A stretch of DNA of 33,362 nucleotides from an uncultured Bacteroidales bacterium (GCA_937901025.1 CALCGR010000097.1:1-33362); one strand, 5' to 3'; counted from the first letter of the stretch, positions 24,589-33,340 are shown. Notes: a model not told the origin generated them from the sequence alone. Translations and numbers: made by a program.

Positions 24589-27582
24589 ATGAAAACTTTT
24601 TTTAAAACATTGTTATGGACGGTGGTCGGATTGATCATCGCAGTGGCTATTACAGTCACGATTTTAGTACATGGCGTGTTCACGGCGAAGCGTTTGACGC
24701 CGCTGGTGAATGAGATAGCGGACTCGGTGCTGGTGGTACCGCATACGTTGGACCGCGTAGAGTTGACGTTCTGGAGTACGTTTCCTCACTTCGGGTTGGA
24801 GATTGAGAACCTGAATGTGACGAACCCGATGCAAGGGGCCGTATCGGATACGGTGCTGAGTGTACCCTCGCTGGTGGTGACGCTGAACCTGATGGAGTTT
24901 GTGCAGCATAAGACAATCGCCATCAATCAGATTTTGCTCTCGGATGCAGCCATTAACCTCTTCATCAACGAGCAAGGGAAGGGGAACTTTGAGATTATCC
25001 AGTTAGAGCCGAAGGAAGAGGAGGAGGACACGACGGCATTTAAGATGCCGTTCACGTTGGATGTAGAGAACGTGGTGATTGATATCCGTCAAGCCTCGTT
25101 TGTGAGTAAACCCGATAAGTTGGACTTCACGGATATTCAGTTATATACCCGTCTGACGGCGGACATGAACCAGCAGATGGATTCAATCCATGCGGATATC
25201 CGTTCGTTCCAGTTGGATTGGAAGGACTTTCATTTTGGACTTGTCGGTTCGGCTAAGTTCGATGATTTTATGCGGGGAAGACACGGTATGATTGACCTTG
25301 ACATCACCCAACTGAAGTTAGAGGTAAAGGGAGACGAAGCGTTGACGACGCTCCTCGGCGGGGAGATTCCCGTACCCTTCCGTATCAGCGACTTCACGAC
25401 GGCTATTCATGTGAATTTCGATTTGGAGCACCCCTCGCGTAGTTTCATTGATATAGACCCGTTTGATATCAAGGCTTTCTCGCTCGCGTACGCGGACGTT
25501 AGAGATAAGGATAAGATTGCGTTGCAATTAAAGGCGCACCTGACGGAACTGTATTTGAAGGACGACTTCAAGCGTTTTGACCCGCTGATGAATATTGATG
25601 TACTTGCGTCAGCGAACCTACAGGAGGTCAATCCGTTTATCAAGGATATGTTGGATTCGATTGCGGTGACGTTGCCGAATCTGAATTACGAGATTCAGAA
25701 GTTCTGGTTGGCCACGGGTGAGAGTACGAAACGCGCCAAAGCGGCGATGAACAATCCGAAGACGTACACAAACGATGCGAAGGTAAAAGGATGGGTGAGT
25801 TGTCATGTAACGACCCAAGGGGACCGCTTGAGTGATTGGACGAAGGTAGATCTCAACCGCATGCACGGGAATATCGACATCCGGTTAGAGGACGTACAAG
25901 CGCGGTTGCTGAAAGGATATGAGGCCTCGTTACCATCGCTGCACCTGACGGCGGTAGCACCGACGAGTAAGTCGACGATGGTGAACTATGCTTATCACTT
26001 GGATATAGACGACATCAACGTCAAGATGCCGGACCTTGGATTAGAGATTCCCGGAATTCAAGTGGATTATCGCGGTGAATATGACTCAAACAAGAATAAT
26101 CAGAACATTGAGAACTGCACCGCGGCTATTTCCTTGGCAGATATACGGGTAAGTATCGATACGGAGTATATATGGATTAAGCAACCTACCGCCGGGTTTG
26201 AATTACACCCGCAAGCCAAAGCAAAGACGCGTGCGCAGTGGAATTACTCTTTCTCGACGGATAGCCTAAGGTACACGACTAAGAGCGGGTGCGAGCCGCT
26301 GACCTGCGGTCCGTTGGTCATCACCTATGACGAGCACGACACCGGCCGCAAGGCGGATTACTTCACGCAGTGGCAACCCGTAGGACAGGTACGTTTAGAG
26401 CGAATGCATCTGCAAGGAGTGGATGCGGATATCGAGATGGACCTACCGCTACTGGACCTCACGTTGAAGGACCAAGTGTATAGTCTCAATCATAGTCGGT
26501 TTAAGTTAGGTCAATCGGACTTCGAGTTGACGGGTAAACTCAAGCAACTCAGTCCTTGGATGGACGGCGAAGATAAGTTGATTGCGGATCTGAAGTTCAA
26601 ATCCGACTATACGGATGTGGACGAACTATTAGAGCTGCTACAAAAGTGTTCACAAGCCTACCTACTGTATAATGGTGAGGAGATGAACGCAAAGAAGAAA
26701 GAGGAAAAGAAAGAGGAAAAGAAAGATGACGAGCCGTTCAGCATCACCTTGCCTACGGATATCGACTTGGCGATGGATGCCTCGATTAATCGGTGCAGGG
26801 TGTTTAGGCAAGATGCTTCGAAGTTACACGCGGGGGTTTACTTGCACGAAGGTAAAGCCATACTCAAGGATGTAGCGTTTAAGTCAGATGCCGCCAATCT
26901 ACATGTATCGGCGGTATTAGATGCACCGAACACGCCGGGTCAGCTCTATCCGGACAGTTCCGAGTTAGCGATTAACTTTGAGATGCGGGATATTAATATC
27001 CCGAAGGTAATTGACATCATCCCGCAAGTGGATTCGATGATGCCGATGCTGCGTACGTTGGATGGGAAAGTGAATATCAACCTCACCTACATGGTGATGT
27101 TTGATGCCCAAGGTCAGTCCATTCGTGAACGCAACCAAGCAGCGATGACGCTGTCGGGTACGAACCTCAAGCTCATTCCGGGCGACCTATATCACAAGGT
27201 AGCGACGATCTTAGCCTTTAAGGAGAAGAACAACGGTATCATTGATTCCATCTACGCTGAAGCGAAACTCAGTCACGATACGATTTTGGTTTATCCTTTC
27301 TTGCTGGCATTGGATAAGGCACGCATAGCGGTATCGGGTAATAACTTCATCAGTCCGGAAGGCGGGTTGTCGGGTATCAACTACCACGCAAGTATGTACA
27401 AGCCGATTGTGGTGGGAGTAGACTTGGTGGGTCCGCTCAGCGATGTAGACATCAAAGTGGTGCTACCGAAGTACAACGGGAAGTTCCAACCCGTTCGTTA
27501 TTACGACGCCAAGCAGCAAGCCACGAGTATTGAAAACGAGATCGATGATGCAATCGATTTATTCTTAAAAGCGATTAAATGA
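24589..27582 (+). CDS. AsmA-like envelope protein
   Basis: A 997-residue protein with one N-terminal membrane anchor (FFKTLLWTVVGLIIAVAITVTIL) and a very large periplasmic beta-rich part, as in AsmA/TamB-type proteins that form hydrophobic grooves for lipid transfer to the outer membrane. SVLVVPHTLDRVELTFWSTFPHFGLEIENL resembles the AsmA N-terminal region, and the C-terminal segment with GKVNINLTYMVMFD and SGTNLKLIPGDLYHKVATIL resembles the AsmA-2 end. A Lys/Glu-rich stretch near residues 700-711 is coded by two 12-bp AAAGAGGAAAAG units. Start: ATG 24589; an in-frame ATG at 24565 lies within fabG. The stop overlaps the next start (ATGA). Confidence 0.85.
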   Translation: MKTFFKTLLWTVVGLIIAVAITVTILVHGVFTAKRLTPLVNEIADSVLVVPHTLDRVELTFWSTFPHFGLEIENLNVTNPMQGAVSDTVLSVPSLVVTLNLMEFVQHKTIAINQILLSDAAINLFINEQGKGNFEIIQLEPKEEEEDTTAFKMPFTLDVENVVIDIRQASFVSKPDKLDFTDIQLYTRLTADMNQQMDSIHADIRSFQLDWKDFHFGLVGSAKFDDFMRGRHGMIDLDITQLKLEVKGDEALTTLLGGEIPVPFRISDFTTAIHVNFDLEHPSRSFIDIDPFDIKAFSLAYADVRDKDKIALQLKAHLTELYLKDDFKRFDPLMNIDVLASANLQEVNPFIKDMLDSIAVTLPNLNYEIQKFWLATGESTKRAKAAMNNPKTYTNDAKVKGWVSCHVTTQGDRLSDWTKVDLNRMHGNIDIRLEDVQARLLKGYEASLPSLHLTAVAPTSKSTMVNYAYHLDIDDINVKMPDLGLEIPGIQVDYRGEYDSNKNNQNIENCTAAISLADIRVSIDTEYIWIKQPTAGFELHPQAKAKTRAQWNYSFSTDSLRYTTKSGCEPLTCGPLVITYDEHDTGRKADYFTQWQPVGQVRLERMHLQGVDADIEMDLPLLDLTLKDQVYSLNHSRFKLGQSDFELTGKLKQLSPWMDGEDKLIADLKFKSDYTDVDELLELLQKCSQAYLLYNGEEMNAKKKEEKKEEKKDDEPFSITLPTDIDLAMDASINRCRVFRQDASKLHAGVYLHEGKAILKDVAFKSDAANLHVSAVLDAPNTPGQLYPDSSELAINFEMRDINIPKVIDIIPQVDSMMPMLRTLDGKVNINLTYMVMFDAQGQSIRERNQAAMTLSGTNLKLIPGDLYHKVATILAFKEKNNGIIDSIYAEAKLSHDTILVYPFLLALDKARIAVSGNNFISPEGGLSGINYHASMYKPIVVGVDLVGPLSDVDIKVVLPKYNGKFQPVRYYDAKQQATSIENEIDDAIDLFLKAIK

Positions 27583-29348
27583 TGAAAAAGATAGCGATTA
27601 TTGCGGTTTTGATTTGTTTGCCTTTGACTCTAAAGGCGCAGTTCTCCGGAAATATTGAGGGTTCCGGGTTGTGGAATTTCTACACCGGTCACAAGGAGGA
27701 TGTGAAACTGAACTTGAAGTTAGATACCTCTGTAGTCAATATGAAGTTCAACCTCTCCGGCGGGCATAACTACAACCCGACGACGGAGTCGACGATGACG
27801 TTGGACGCAAAGAACAAGCAGTCCGTATACAGTAAGTATGAGCAAAAATCCCTCTTCAAGCGGAACTGGAATGTGAATACAGGTCTGCAGTGCGACTTTA
27901 AGTTAAGCGAGAAGGATGTACTCAATATCGGTTTGCAATACAATTACAAGGGCAATAACGACCGCCCGGAGACACAATCGGCGCGTTACGCGTTGTTAGG
28001 CGACTCGTTGCGGGGCCGGCAGGGCGACACAACGGATGTCACCGAGCACTCGATCAAACCGAGCATCACCTATTCGCACGTTTTTCCAAAGACGGTGAGC
28101 AAGGTATACGTCGGTATCACGGGCCTGATTAATATGAAGTACGAGGACCTTAATCGTACGACCACGGGAGAGTACTATCGGAACCAGCGGCGTTACTCCA
28201 CCGCCAGTTCGCTCAACGATGCGGATACGAAGATTGAAGCTTATTACGAGGACAAGACCTTAGGGAATGTGAATGATTTGGAGTTCAAGGGGGGCTTGGA
28301 TTTCGTATGGCATAACGATGTGGATATCTACGGCGGATGGAACTATGTGAACGGAACGTGGCGCGACTCGACGAGCCTGGATCGTTCGTACCTATATTCG
28401 TCCTTTGCGTTGGAGCCGAATGTGAAGATCGGGTATACCTACAAAGGGTTCTCGTTCGCTGTGAACGAGCGCGTACAGTGGTATCACCATCAACTCATCG
28501 ACCAACTCATTGAGAAGACCGAGGAGCAATATGCCTTCCGGACCTCGGATTGGCAGAATATCTTGGCAGTCGGATTAGGGTATAAGTTCAATACACGTCA
28601 CCGGTTGGACCTGACGTATCAACGTACGCTGGAGCGTCCGTCCTACGACAAACTCAATCCCTCTATAACCTTGGGTAAGTCCGAAGGCGAATATTTCATC
28701 GGTAACCCCGACCTCAAGCCCCAAACCAAAGACGAGGTAGGGCTCACCTACGGGTTTATGGCGGAACACTTCGGGACAGACCTGACCATCGGCTATCGGT
28801 ATACGAAGAACAAAGCCGAGAAGATCATCGATGTGCGGGAGATAGAAGGATTTAGTACGGCGACGATTTTTACATGGATCAATGCTAAGAAACAGCACAC
28901 CGGCGGAACAATGTTGGACTTAAAGGTAGACTACGATGCCGTGAAAGCAAAGATGTGGGTCGGTGCCTATTACGACACGTATGTGAATAAGGACAACTCG
29001 ATTGATAAGACCGACTTTAACTTCGAGGTAGGTATGAACCTAACCGCTGCGCTGACAAAGGACACGAAGTTAACCTCCGAACTGGTGTATCAGAGTGCGA
29101 AAGCCTCGACTTATAATATCAAGGGCGAGTATATCGGTGCGAACGTGCAGTTCACGCATACCTTCACCATCGAGCCTTATGGTAAGCACCTCGATCTAAG
29201 TTACCTAGACTTATATGTCAAGGTAAACGACTTGGTGGATAAACCGGATTATGAGGAGACGTGGAATAAAGACTTCACGTACTATAAGGTCACGGAGAAA
29301 CGACTCAACCGCCGTTCGGCGTTGATTGGTATCATCTATAAGTTCTAA
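27579..29348 (+). CDS. Outer-membrane beta-barrel protein (OMP_b-brl_3-like)
   Basis: A 589-residue outer-membrane barrel. The signal peptide is MMKKIAIIAVLICLPLTLKA before QFSG. The rest is made of alternating amphipathic beta strands (for example VGLGYKFNTRHRLDLTYQRTLERPSYDKLNPSITLG and DEVGLTYGFMAEHFGTDLTIGYRYTKNK), with the LERPSYDxLNP motif common in TonB-receptor-like barrels of Bacteroidota, and a terminal Phe (IGIIYKF). It lacks the N-terminal carboxypeptidase-like domain and plug that larger family members carry. Translationally coupled to the AsmA-like gene. The start could be 27579 or 27582 (two adjacent ATGs). It ends 10 bp from the converging lipid-kinase gene. Confidence 0.82.
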   Translation: MMKKIAIIAVLICLPLTLKAQFSGNIEGSGLWNFYTGHKEDVKLNLKLDTSVVNMKFNLSGGHNYNPTTESTMTLDAKNKQSVYSKYEQKSLFKRNWNVNTGLQCDFKLSEKDVLNIGLQYNYKGNNDRPETQSARYALLGDSLRGRQGDTTDVTEHSIKPSITYSHVFPKTVSKVYVGITGLINMKYEDLNRTTTGEYYRNQRRYSTASSLNDADTKIEAYYEDKTLGNVNDLEFKGGLDFVWHNDVDIYGGWNYVNGTWRDSTSLDRSYLYSSFALEPNVKIGYTYKGFSFAVNERVQWYHHQLIDQLIEKTEEQYAFRTSDWQNILAVGLGYKFNTRHRLDLTYQRTLERPSYDKLNPSITLGKSEGEYFIGNPDLKPQTKDEVGLTYGFMAEHFGTDLTIGYRYTKNKAEKIIDVREIEGFSTATIFTWINAKKQHTGGTMLDLKVDYDAVKAKMWVGAYYDTYVNKDNSIDKTDFNFEVGMNLTAALTKDTKLTSELVYQSAKASTYNIKGEYIGANVQFTHTFTIEPYGKHLDLSYLDLYVKVNDLVDKPDYEETWNKDFTYYKVTEKRLNRRSALIGIIYKF

Positions 29349-29358
29349 AAATAACGGG

Positions 29359-30297
29359 TTAGCAGTAACTCGGGACGGTCATGCATAGGGCCTTGTGGAG
29401 ACAATGGATCTCGCAGGGCCCCATGAAGTCCATCAATATTCCGTCCGCCTCCATAACGAGGTGTTTCTTCGTATCCAATACGATATCCTTGGCGGTGAAG
29501 GTATGAATCACCTCCACCTCATTAATCTTGCCGGAGAAGAGTTTGGGAATCGCTTGACAGATCTGCTTGAAGGTGGGTTTGCCCACAAACATAGCATGGA
29601 AGATGCCGTCGCGTGGATCGGCATCGGGGTTCTGTTTCATTCCGCCTCCGGAGAAGGGTCCGTTACCGATGTTCATAGTGAACATCTTATCCTTCGTTAT
29701 CACCTTGCCGTCCGCGGTGAGGTTGACGGGCATGGGTTGATGACGGAAGACGGCAAGCAAGAGACCAAAGAGGTAATTGACATGGTGCGAACCAATATAA
29801 TACTTCAGCGGAAGCGCCTCGACGCAGGTGACAGCATCGACGCCGAAACCGACAGAGTTGATGAAATAGCGGTGGTGTTCGATGCCGTTACGCCAATAGG
29901 TGACGCAACCCACATCGAGCGGTTGGCACTTACTTTCCTCAAAGAAATAGTGGAGGGAGCGTTTGAAGTCTTTGTTCAGTCCCCAGAACCGCGCCCAGTC
30001 GTTGCCTGTACCGCGAGGCATGAGACCGAATTGGATTTTCGCACGTTGTTCGGGCGAGATGTCCGCACGCATAATACCGTTGATAACCTCACTAAGGGTA
30101 CCATCGCCACCGAGGACGAGGAGTTGGTCATACCCCTTTTCTACTAATTCGCGCGCGAGCTCGAGCGCGTGATTAGCATATTTGGTTACGCGATAGGTAA
30201 AGGGTTGGTGACGCGCTTTAAGCAGTCGCCAGAGATATAAGCGTTGGGCACGAAAGGCCTTTTTTCCCGATTTCGGATTGATGATGATTCCCAGCAT
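29359..30297 (-). CDS. Diacylglycerol kinase-family lipid kinase
   Basis: Membrane-associated ATP-dependent lipid kinase of the DagK/YegS fold, 312 residues. The start MLGIIINPKSGK is the family N-terminus; VLGGDGTLSEVINGI (G73-D75-G76-T77) is the nucleotide-binding motif and LMPRGTGNDWARFW the second conserved block. It likely phosphorylates diacylglycerol or a sphingoid/phosphatidylglycerol-type lipid; the substrate cannot be read. An earlier in-frame ATG at 30357 lies in the -33 box and is rejected in favour of ATG 30297. Expressed from its own promoter, which overlaps the terminator of the upstream ribosomal operon. Confidence 0.88.
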   Translation of the reverse strand: MLGIIINPKSGKKAFRAQRLYLWRLLKARHQPFTYRVTKYANHALELARELVEKGYDQLLVLGGDGTLSEVINGIMRADISPEQRAKIQFGLMPRGTGNDWARFWGLNKDFKRSLHYFFEESKCQPLDVGCVTYWRNGIEHHRYFINSVGFGVDAVTCVEALPLKYYIGSHHVNYLFGLLLAVFRHQPMPVNLTADGKVITKDKMFTMNIGNGPFSGGGMKQNPDADPRDGIFHAMFVGKPTFKQICQAIPKLFSGKINEVEVIHTFTAKDIVLDTKKHLVMEADGILMDFMGPCEIHCLHKALCMTVPSYC

Positions 30298-30326
30298 TAG
30301 TTTAAAGTTTTTTAAAAATTCGGGTG

Positions 30327-30358
30327 CAAAGGTACGAAAAAAAATGCACATAACCAAA
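30327..30358 (-). promoter_or_regulatory. promoter of the lipid kinase gene
   Basis: On the minus strand TTTG (30358-30355) and TACCTTTG (30334-30327), 20-bp spacer. The -33 box lies in the loop of the hairpin at 30340-30374. Confidence 0.8.
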
Positions 30359-30374
30359 TATTATGTGCATTTTT
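30340..30374 (-). terminator. terminator of the rpmB operon overlapping the next promoter
   Basis: A perfect 14-bp stem (30340-30353 with 30361-30374) with a 7-nt loop; in the minus direction it ends in a run of T. It closes the rpmB-rpmG-DUF4295 unit and physically contains the spacer and -33 box of the lipid-kinase promoter. Confidence 0.85.
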
Positions 30375-30393
30375 ATCAAATATACGAGACTTT

Positions 30394-30546
30394 TTACTTA
30401 AAAAACTCGCTTACCTTCTCATTTAACACAACTTCTTCTTCGAAGATGTAAGCACCCGTCTTAGGACTCTTCACCATCTTAATGCATTTGGAGTGAGTAC
30501 GACCGGCGTTGGTAGTATGCAGGGTTGCAACCGCTTTCTTTGCCAT
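30394..30546 (-). CDS. DUF4295 small basic protein
   Basis: A 50-residue Lys-rich protein: it starts MAKKAVATLHTTNAGR and contains KCIKMVKSPKTGAYIFEEE and ends EKVSEFFK. This matches the small DUF4295 protein that follows rpmG in Bacteroidota. Function is unknown; its fixed place next to two 50S proteins and its basic composition suggest a ribosome-associated role. It is 21 bp downstream of rpmG and followed by the operon terminator. In Bacteroides ftsY often follows; here a terminator and a lipid kinase do. Confidence 0.85.
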   Translation of the reverse strand: MAKKAVATLHTTNAGRTHSKCIKMVKSPKTGAYIFEEEVVLNEKVSEFFK

Positions 30547-30567
30547 AGTTTAATTCGTTTTAAATGA

Positions 30568-30756
30568 TTACTTAATCTCCTTATGGATGGTGTAACGCTT
30601 GAGGAAGGGGTTATACTTCTTCAATTCCAAACGATCAGGAGTGTTCTTACGGTTCTTCGTGGTGATGTAACGAGACATACCGGGCACGCCGCTGGCCTTT
30701 TGTTCAGTGCACTCAAGAATAACTTGTACACGAGCCTCTTTCGATTTCTTTGCCAT
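30568..30756 (-). CDS. rpmG: 50S ribosomal protein L33
   Basis: Large-subunit protein of 62 residues: MAKKSKEARVQVILECTEQ, then YITTKNRKNTPDRLELKKYNP. The CxxC zinc pairs of the zinc-binding paralogue are absent, so this is the zinc-free form. It lies 15 bp after rpmB in the same operon. Confidence 0.95.
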   Translation of the reverse strand: MAKKSKEARVQVILECTEQKASGVPGMSRYITTKNRKNTPDRLELKKYNPFLKRYTIHKEIK

Positions 30757-30771
30757 AACTGATCCTCCTAA

Positions 30772-31011
30772 TTATTCGTATAAATACCCTTTTTCGGCGG
30801 CCTGCTTCAGAGCAGCGTCCAATCCGATTTTGTTAATAGTACGCAGACCCGCTGCACTCACGTTCAGCTGGATCCAGCAGTCCTGTTCTACCCAGTAGAA
30901 CTTCTTGCGGAACAAGTTCACATCGAAGGTACGCTTTGTGTGGCGCTTCGAGTGCGAGACGTTGCATCCGCCTACGGCTTTCTTGCCGGTAATTTGACAA
31001 ATCTTAGACAT
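30772..31011 (-). CDS. rpmB: 50S ribosomal protein L28
   Basis: A 79-residue large-subunit protein: MSKICQITGKKAVGGCNVSHSKRHTKR is the family N-terminus, with LNVSAAGLRTINKIGLD in the second half. First gene of the rpmB-rpmG-DUF4295 operon with a promoter about 70 bp upstream. Confidence 0.95.
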   Translation of the reverse strand: MSKICQITGKKAVGGCNVSHSKRHTKRTFDVNLFRKKFYWVEQDCWIQLNVSAAGLRTINKIGLDAALKQAAEKGYLYE

Positions 31012-31076
31012 GATATATATAATTTAAATTAATATTTTCACACCACCGCGCAGACTACTCCACGCGAAAAATCGTG

Positions 31077-31108
31077 CAAAATTACTACATTTTTTTCAAA
31101 TGAGCAAA
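31077..31108 (-). promoter_or_regulatory. promoter of the rpmB operon
   Basis: On the minus strand TTTG (31108-31105), CTCATTTGAAAAAAA, and TAATTTTG (31084-31077), 20-bp spacer. Divergent from the rho promoter. Confidence 0.8.
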
Positions 31109-31145
31109 TATTTTTGCATTTTTTTTCATTTTTTTTTCAAAATGC

Positions 31146-31176
31146 TTGCACATATCAATTATTTTCACTACCTTTG
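31146..31176 (+). promoter_or_regulatory. promoter of rho-aroQ
   Basis: TTG at 31146-31148 and TACCTTTG at 31169-31176, 20 bp apart, with CACATATCAA after the first box. The leader to the rho start is about 50 nt. Confidence 0.85.
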
Positions 31177-31232
31177 CAACGTTTTTCGAGAATATCTCTC
31201 GACTTTCCTTTGAAAAATTTTATTTTACATTT

Positions 31233-32876
31233 ATGCAGTACGATATGAAAAGACTCGAGCGTATGTCGCTCGAAGAGTTACGTGAAGTAGCCGACTCGTT
31301 GGGGCTGAAGACCCGTCGTAGTCAGACCGCTAAGATGATTGCTTACAGTATCCTGGATGCGCAAGCCGACCAACGCGCGGAAGAAGTGCAAGCCAAGCAA
31401 ACCAATAAGCGCGAGCGCGTGCGTATACATCAAGCGCAGGCATCCAAAGTAGAAAAGGTGGAGGTGCCGGATATGCCGAAAGTGCAAGTGAAGCCGGAAG
31501 AGGCGAAAGCATCGGAGAAACCGGAGATTCCGGAAAAACCGGTAGTCCCCGAAAAGCCGGTAGCGCCGGCACCGGTAGCGGAAGAGACAAAGCCCGCACC
31601 TAAGAAGCGCGGTCGCAAGCCAAAGGCAAGAGTAGAGGAGACGACCGCTAACGCTGAAGGACCGCAGACTGAGTCTGCTGAAAGACCAGCTACACCTGAA
31701 GGACAACAAGTAAAGCCCACAGAGACGCCTGAGGAGAATCCGCTCAGTTTAGGTGAGAACGTGATTGCGATGGGGACGTTAGAGAGTGTACAGGACGGTT
31801 ATGGTTTCCTGCGCTCTGCAGATTACAACTACCTCTCCTCGCCCGACGATATCTATGTAAGTCAGCAACAGATCAAACAATATGGTCTTAAGACCGGGGA
31901 TACGGTAGAGTGCACGGTGCGCATCAACAAAGAGACGGACAAGTATTTCCCGTTGGATAAAGTGATTCGCGTCAACGGACTCGATCCCGAGCAAGCGAAG
32001 CGTCGCACCGCGTTTGAGAACCTGACACCTCTCTTCCCTGACGAGAAGTTCAAGTTATGTAAGGGCGACAAGAGCGATCCGTTGAGTGTACGTATCATCG
32101 ACCTGTTTGCCCCGATTGGTAAGGGTCAGCGCGGACTGATCGTAGCGCAGCCTAAGACCGGTAAGACGGTGTTGTTAAAAGAGATTGCCAACGCTATCTC
32201 CGACAATCACCCCGAGGTATATATGATTGTGCTACTCATCGACGAGCGTCCGGAGGAAGTGACGGACATGGCCCGCAGCGTAAAAGCCGAAGTCATTGCG
32301 TCCACGTTTGATGAACCCGCCGAGAACCACGTGAAGGTAGCGAATATTGTACACGAGAAAGCCAAACGATTGGTAGAGTGTGGGCACGATGTGGTCATCC
32401 TACTCGACTCCATCACGCGTCTTGCACGCGCATACAACACGGTAGCGCCCGCGAGTGGTAAAGTGCTATCCGGTGGTGTGGAAGCCCAAGCGCTCCATAA
32501 ACCCAAACGGTTCTTCGGCGCGGCCCGAAACATTGAGAATGGCGGTAGTCTGACGATTATCGCTACAGCCTTGACCGAGACGGGTAGTAAGATGGATGAC
32601 CTGATTTTCGAGGAATTCAAGGGCACCGGTAACATGGAGTTACAATTGGACCGCAAGTTATCGAACAAACGTATCTTCCCCGCCGTGGATATACCGGCGT
32701 CCAGTACGCGTCGCGATGACCTGTTATTACCCGAAGACGTGCTCTCACGCATGTGGCAGATACGCAAACAACTCAGCGATATGAATGGTACCGAAGCCAT
32801 GGAGAAACTGAAGTCTTACATGGAGCGGACCAACGATAATGACGAGTTCCTGCTCGCCGTCAATGGGGCAAGGTAA
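31233..32876 (+). CDS. rho: Transcription termination factor Rho with long disordered insert
   Basis: Hexameric RNA helicase that terminates transcription. From ATG 31233 it has 547 residues (ATG 31245 is an alternative; the TTG at 31146 is part of the -33 box). An N-terminal helical domain (RLERMSLEELREVADSLGLK) is followed by a Lys/Glu/Pro-rich low-complexity insert at about 45-168, with EKPxxP repeats and the basic PKKRGRKPKAR. The RNA-binding cold-shock-like domain is near 175-235 (GTLESVQDGYGFLRS), Walker A AQPKTGKT at 305-312, Walker B VVILLDSITRLARA, and the R loop GTGNMELQLDRKL. Such inserts are known in Bacteroidota Rho. Its stop overlaps the aroQ start by one base (TAATG). Confidence 0.95.
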   Translation: MQYDMKRLERMSLEELREVADSLGLKTRRSQTAKMIAYSILDAQADQRAEEVQAKQTNKRERVRIHQAQASKVEKVEVPDMPKVQVKPEEAKASEKPEIPEKPVVPEKPVAPAPVAEETKPAPKKRGRKPKARVEETTANAEGPQTESAERPATPEGQQVKPTETPEENPLSLGENVIAMGTLESVQDGYGFLRSADYNYLSSPDDIYVSQQQIKQYGLKTGDTVECTVRINKETDKYFPLDKVIRVNGLDPEQAKRRTAFENLTPLFPDEKFKLCKGDKSDPLSVRIIDLFAPIGKGQRGLIVAQPKTGKTVLLKEIANAISDNHPEVYMIVLLIDERPEEVTDMARSVKAEVIASTFDEPAENHVKVANIVHEKAKRLVECGHDVVILLDSITRLARAYNTVAPASGKVLSGGVEAQALHKPKRFFGAARNIENGGSLTIIATALTETGSKMDDLIFEEFKGTGNMELQLDRKLSNKRIFPAVDIPASSTRRDDLLLPEDVLSRMWQIRKQLSDMNGTEAMEKLKSYMERTNDNDEFLLAVNGAR

Positions 32877-33340
32877 TGCATATACTCATCATCAACGGAC
32901 CTAACTTAAACCTACTGGGAAAACGAGACCCGCAGGTGTACGGAACGAAATCGATGGAGACGATTATGGTAGAGCTCCAACGCGTTTGGCACGATGTTTG
33001 CTTTACCTATAAGCAGAGTAACCACGAAGGGGACCTCATCGATTGGTTACAAGCCTATGGTGGCAACCCATCGCAGTGCAGAGCGGAGAGTGTAGAGTGT
33101 AGGGTGGACGGCATTATTATTAATGCAGGCGGGTACACGCACACGAGCGTAAGCATTCGCGACGCTATCGAGATATGTTCCGTTCCGGTGGTGGAAGTGC
33201 ATATCAGTAATATCAAGGAAAGGAAACCTTTCCGCCGCGTCAGTCTACTGACCGACGTATGTCAACACAGTATCATCGGGCAAGGACCCGACGGATATAA
33301 TCAAGCGGTACAATGGTTAAACGAACATTATTCACATTAA
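32876..33340 (+). CDS. aroQ: Type II 3-dehydroquinate dehydratase
   Basis: Dodecameric shikimate-pathway enzyme turning 3-dehydroquinate into 3-dehydroshikimate. INGPNLNLLGKRDPQVYG holds the active-site Arg and Tyr, QSNHEGDLIDWL the conserved Glu, and IIINAGGYTHTSVSIRDAI the catalytic His region; VEVHISNIKERKPFR follows. It has 154 residues. Residues about 64-76 (NPSQCRAESVECR), between the helix and the DGIIINAGG strand, are encoded partly by a short heptad repeat (33080-33105) with the purine strand as sense. It overlaps rho by one base. No terminator is visible before the window ends. Confidence 0.95.
   Translation: MHILIINGPNLNLLGKRDPQVYGTKSMETIMVELQRVWHDVCFTYKQSNHEGDLIDWLQAYGGNPSQCRAESVECRVDGIIINAGGYTHTSVSIRDAIEICSVPVVEVHISNIKERKPFRRVSLLTDVCQHSIIGQGPDGYNQAVQWLNEHYSH
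33080..33105. repeat. short heptad repeat GTGTAGA inside aroQ
   Basis: About three 7-bp units with the purine strand as sense. The array is short enough that the frame in use avoids the TAG it would otherwise meet. Confidence 0.7.

Noticed and set aside
26693..26728. AAAGAGGAAAAG tandem in the AsmA-like gene as a member of the dispersed repeat set
   Set aside because: Unit length is 12 (a multiple of 3) and it codes a Lys/Glu stretch, so ordinary codon-level expansion is enough to explain it.
29395..30147. 250-codon open frame opposite the lipid kinase gene
   Set aside because: Mirror of a well-recognised kinase; no recognisable protein features.
30298..30357. Upstream start for the lipid kinase at 30357
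   Set aside because: It overlaps the -33 box; the family start MLGIIINPKSGK is at 30297.
31146..31232. TTG start for rho at 31146
   Set aside because: The TTG is the -33 box of the rho promoter; the extra residues are not Rho-like.
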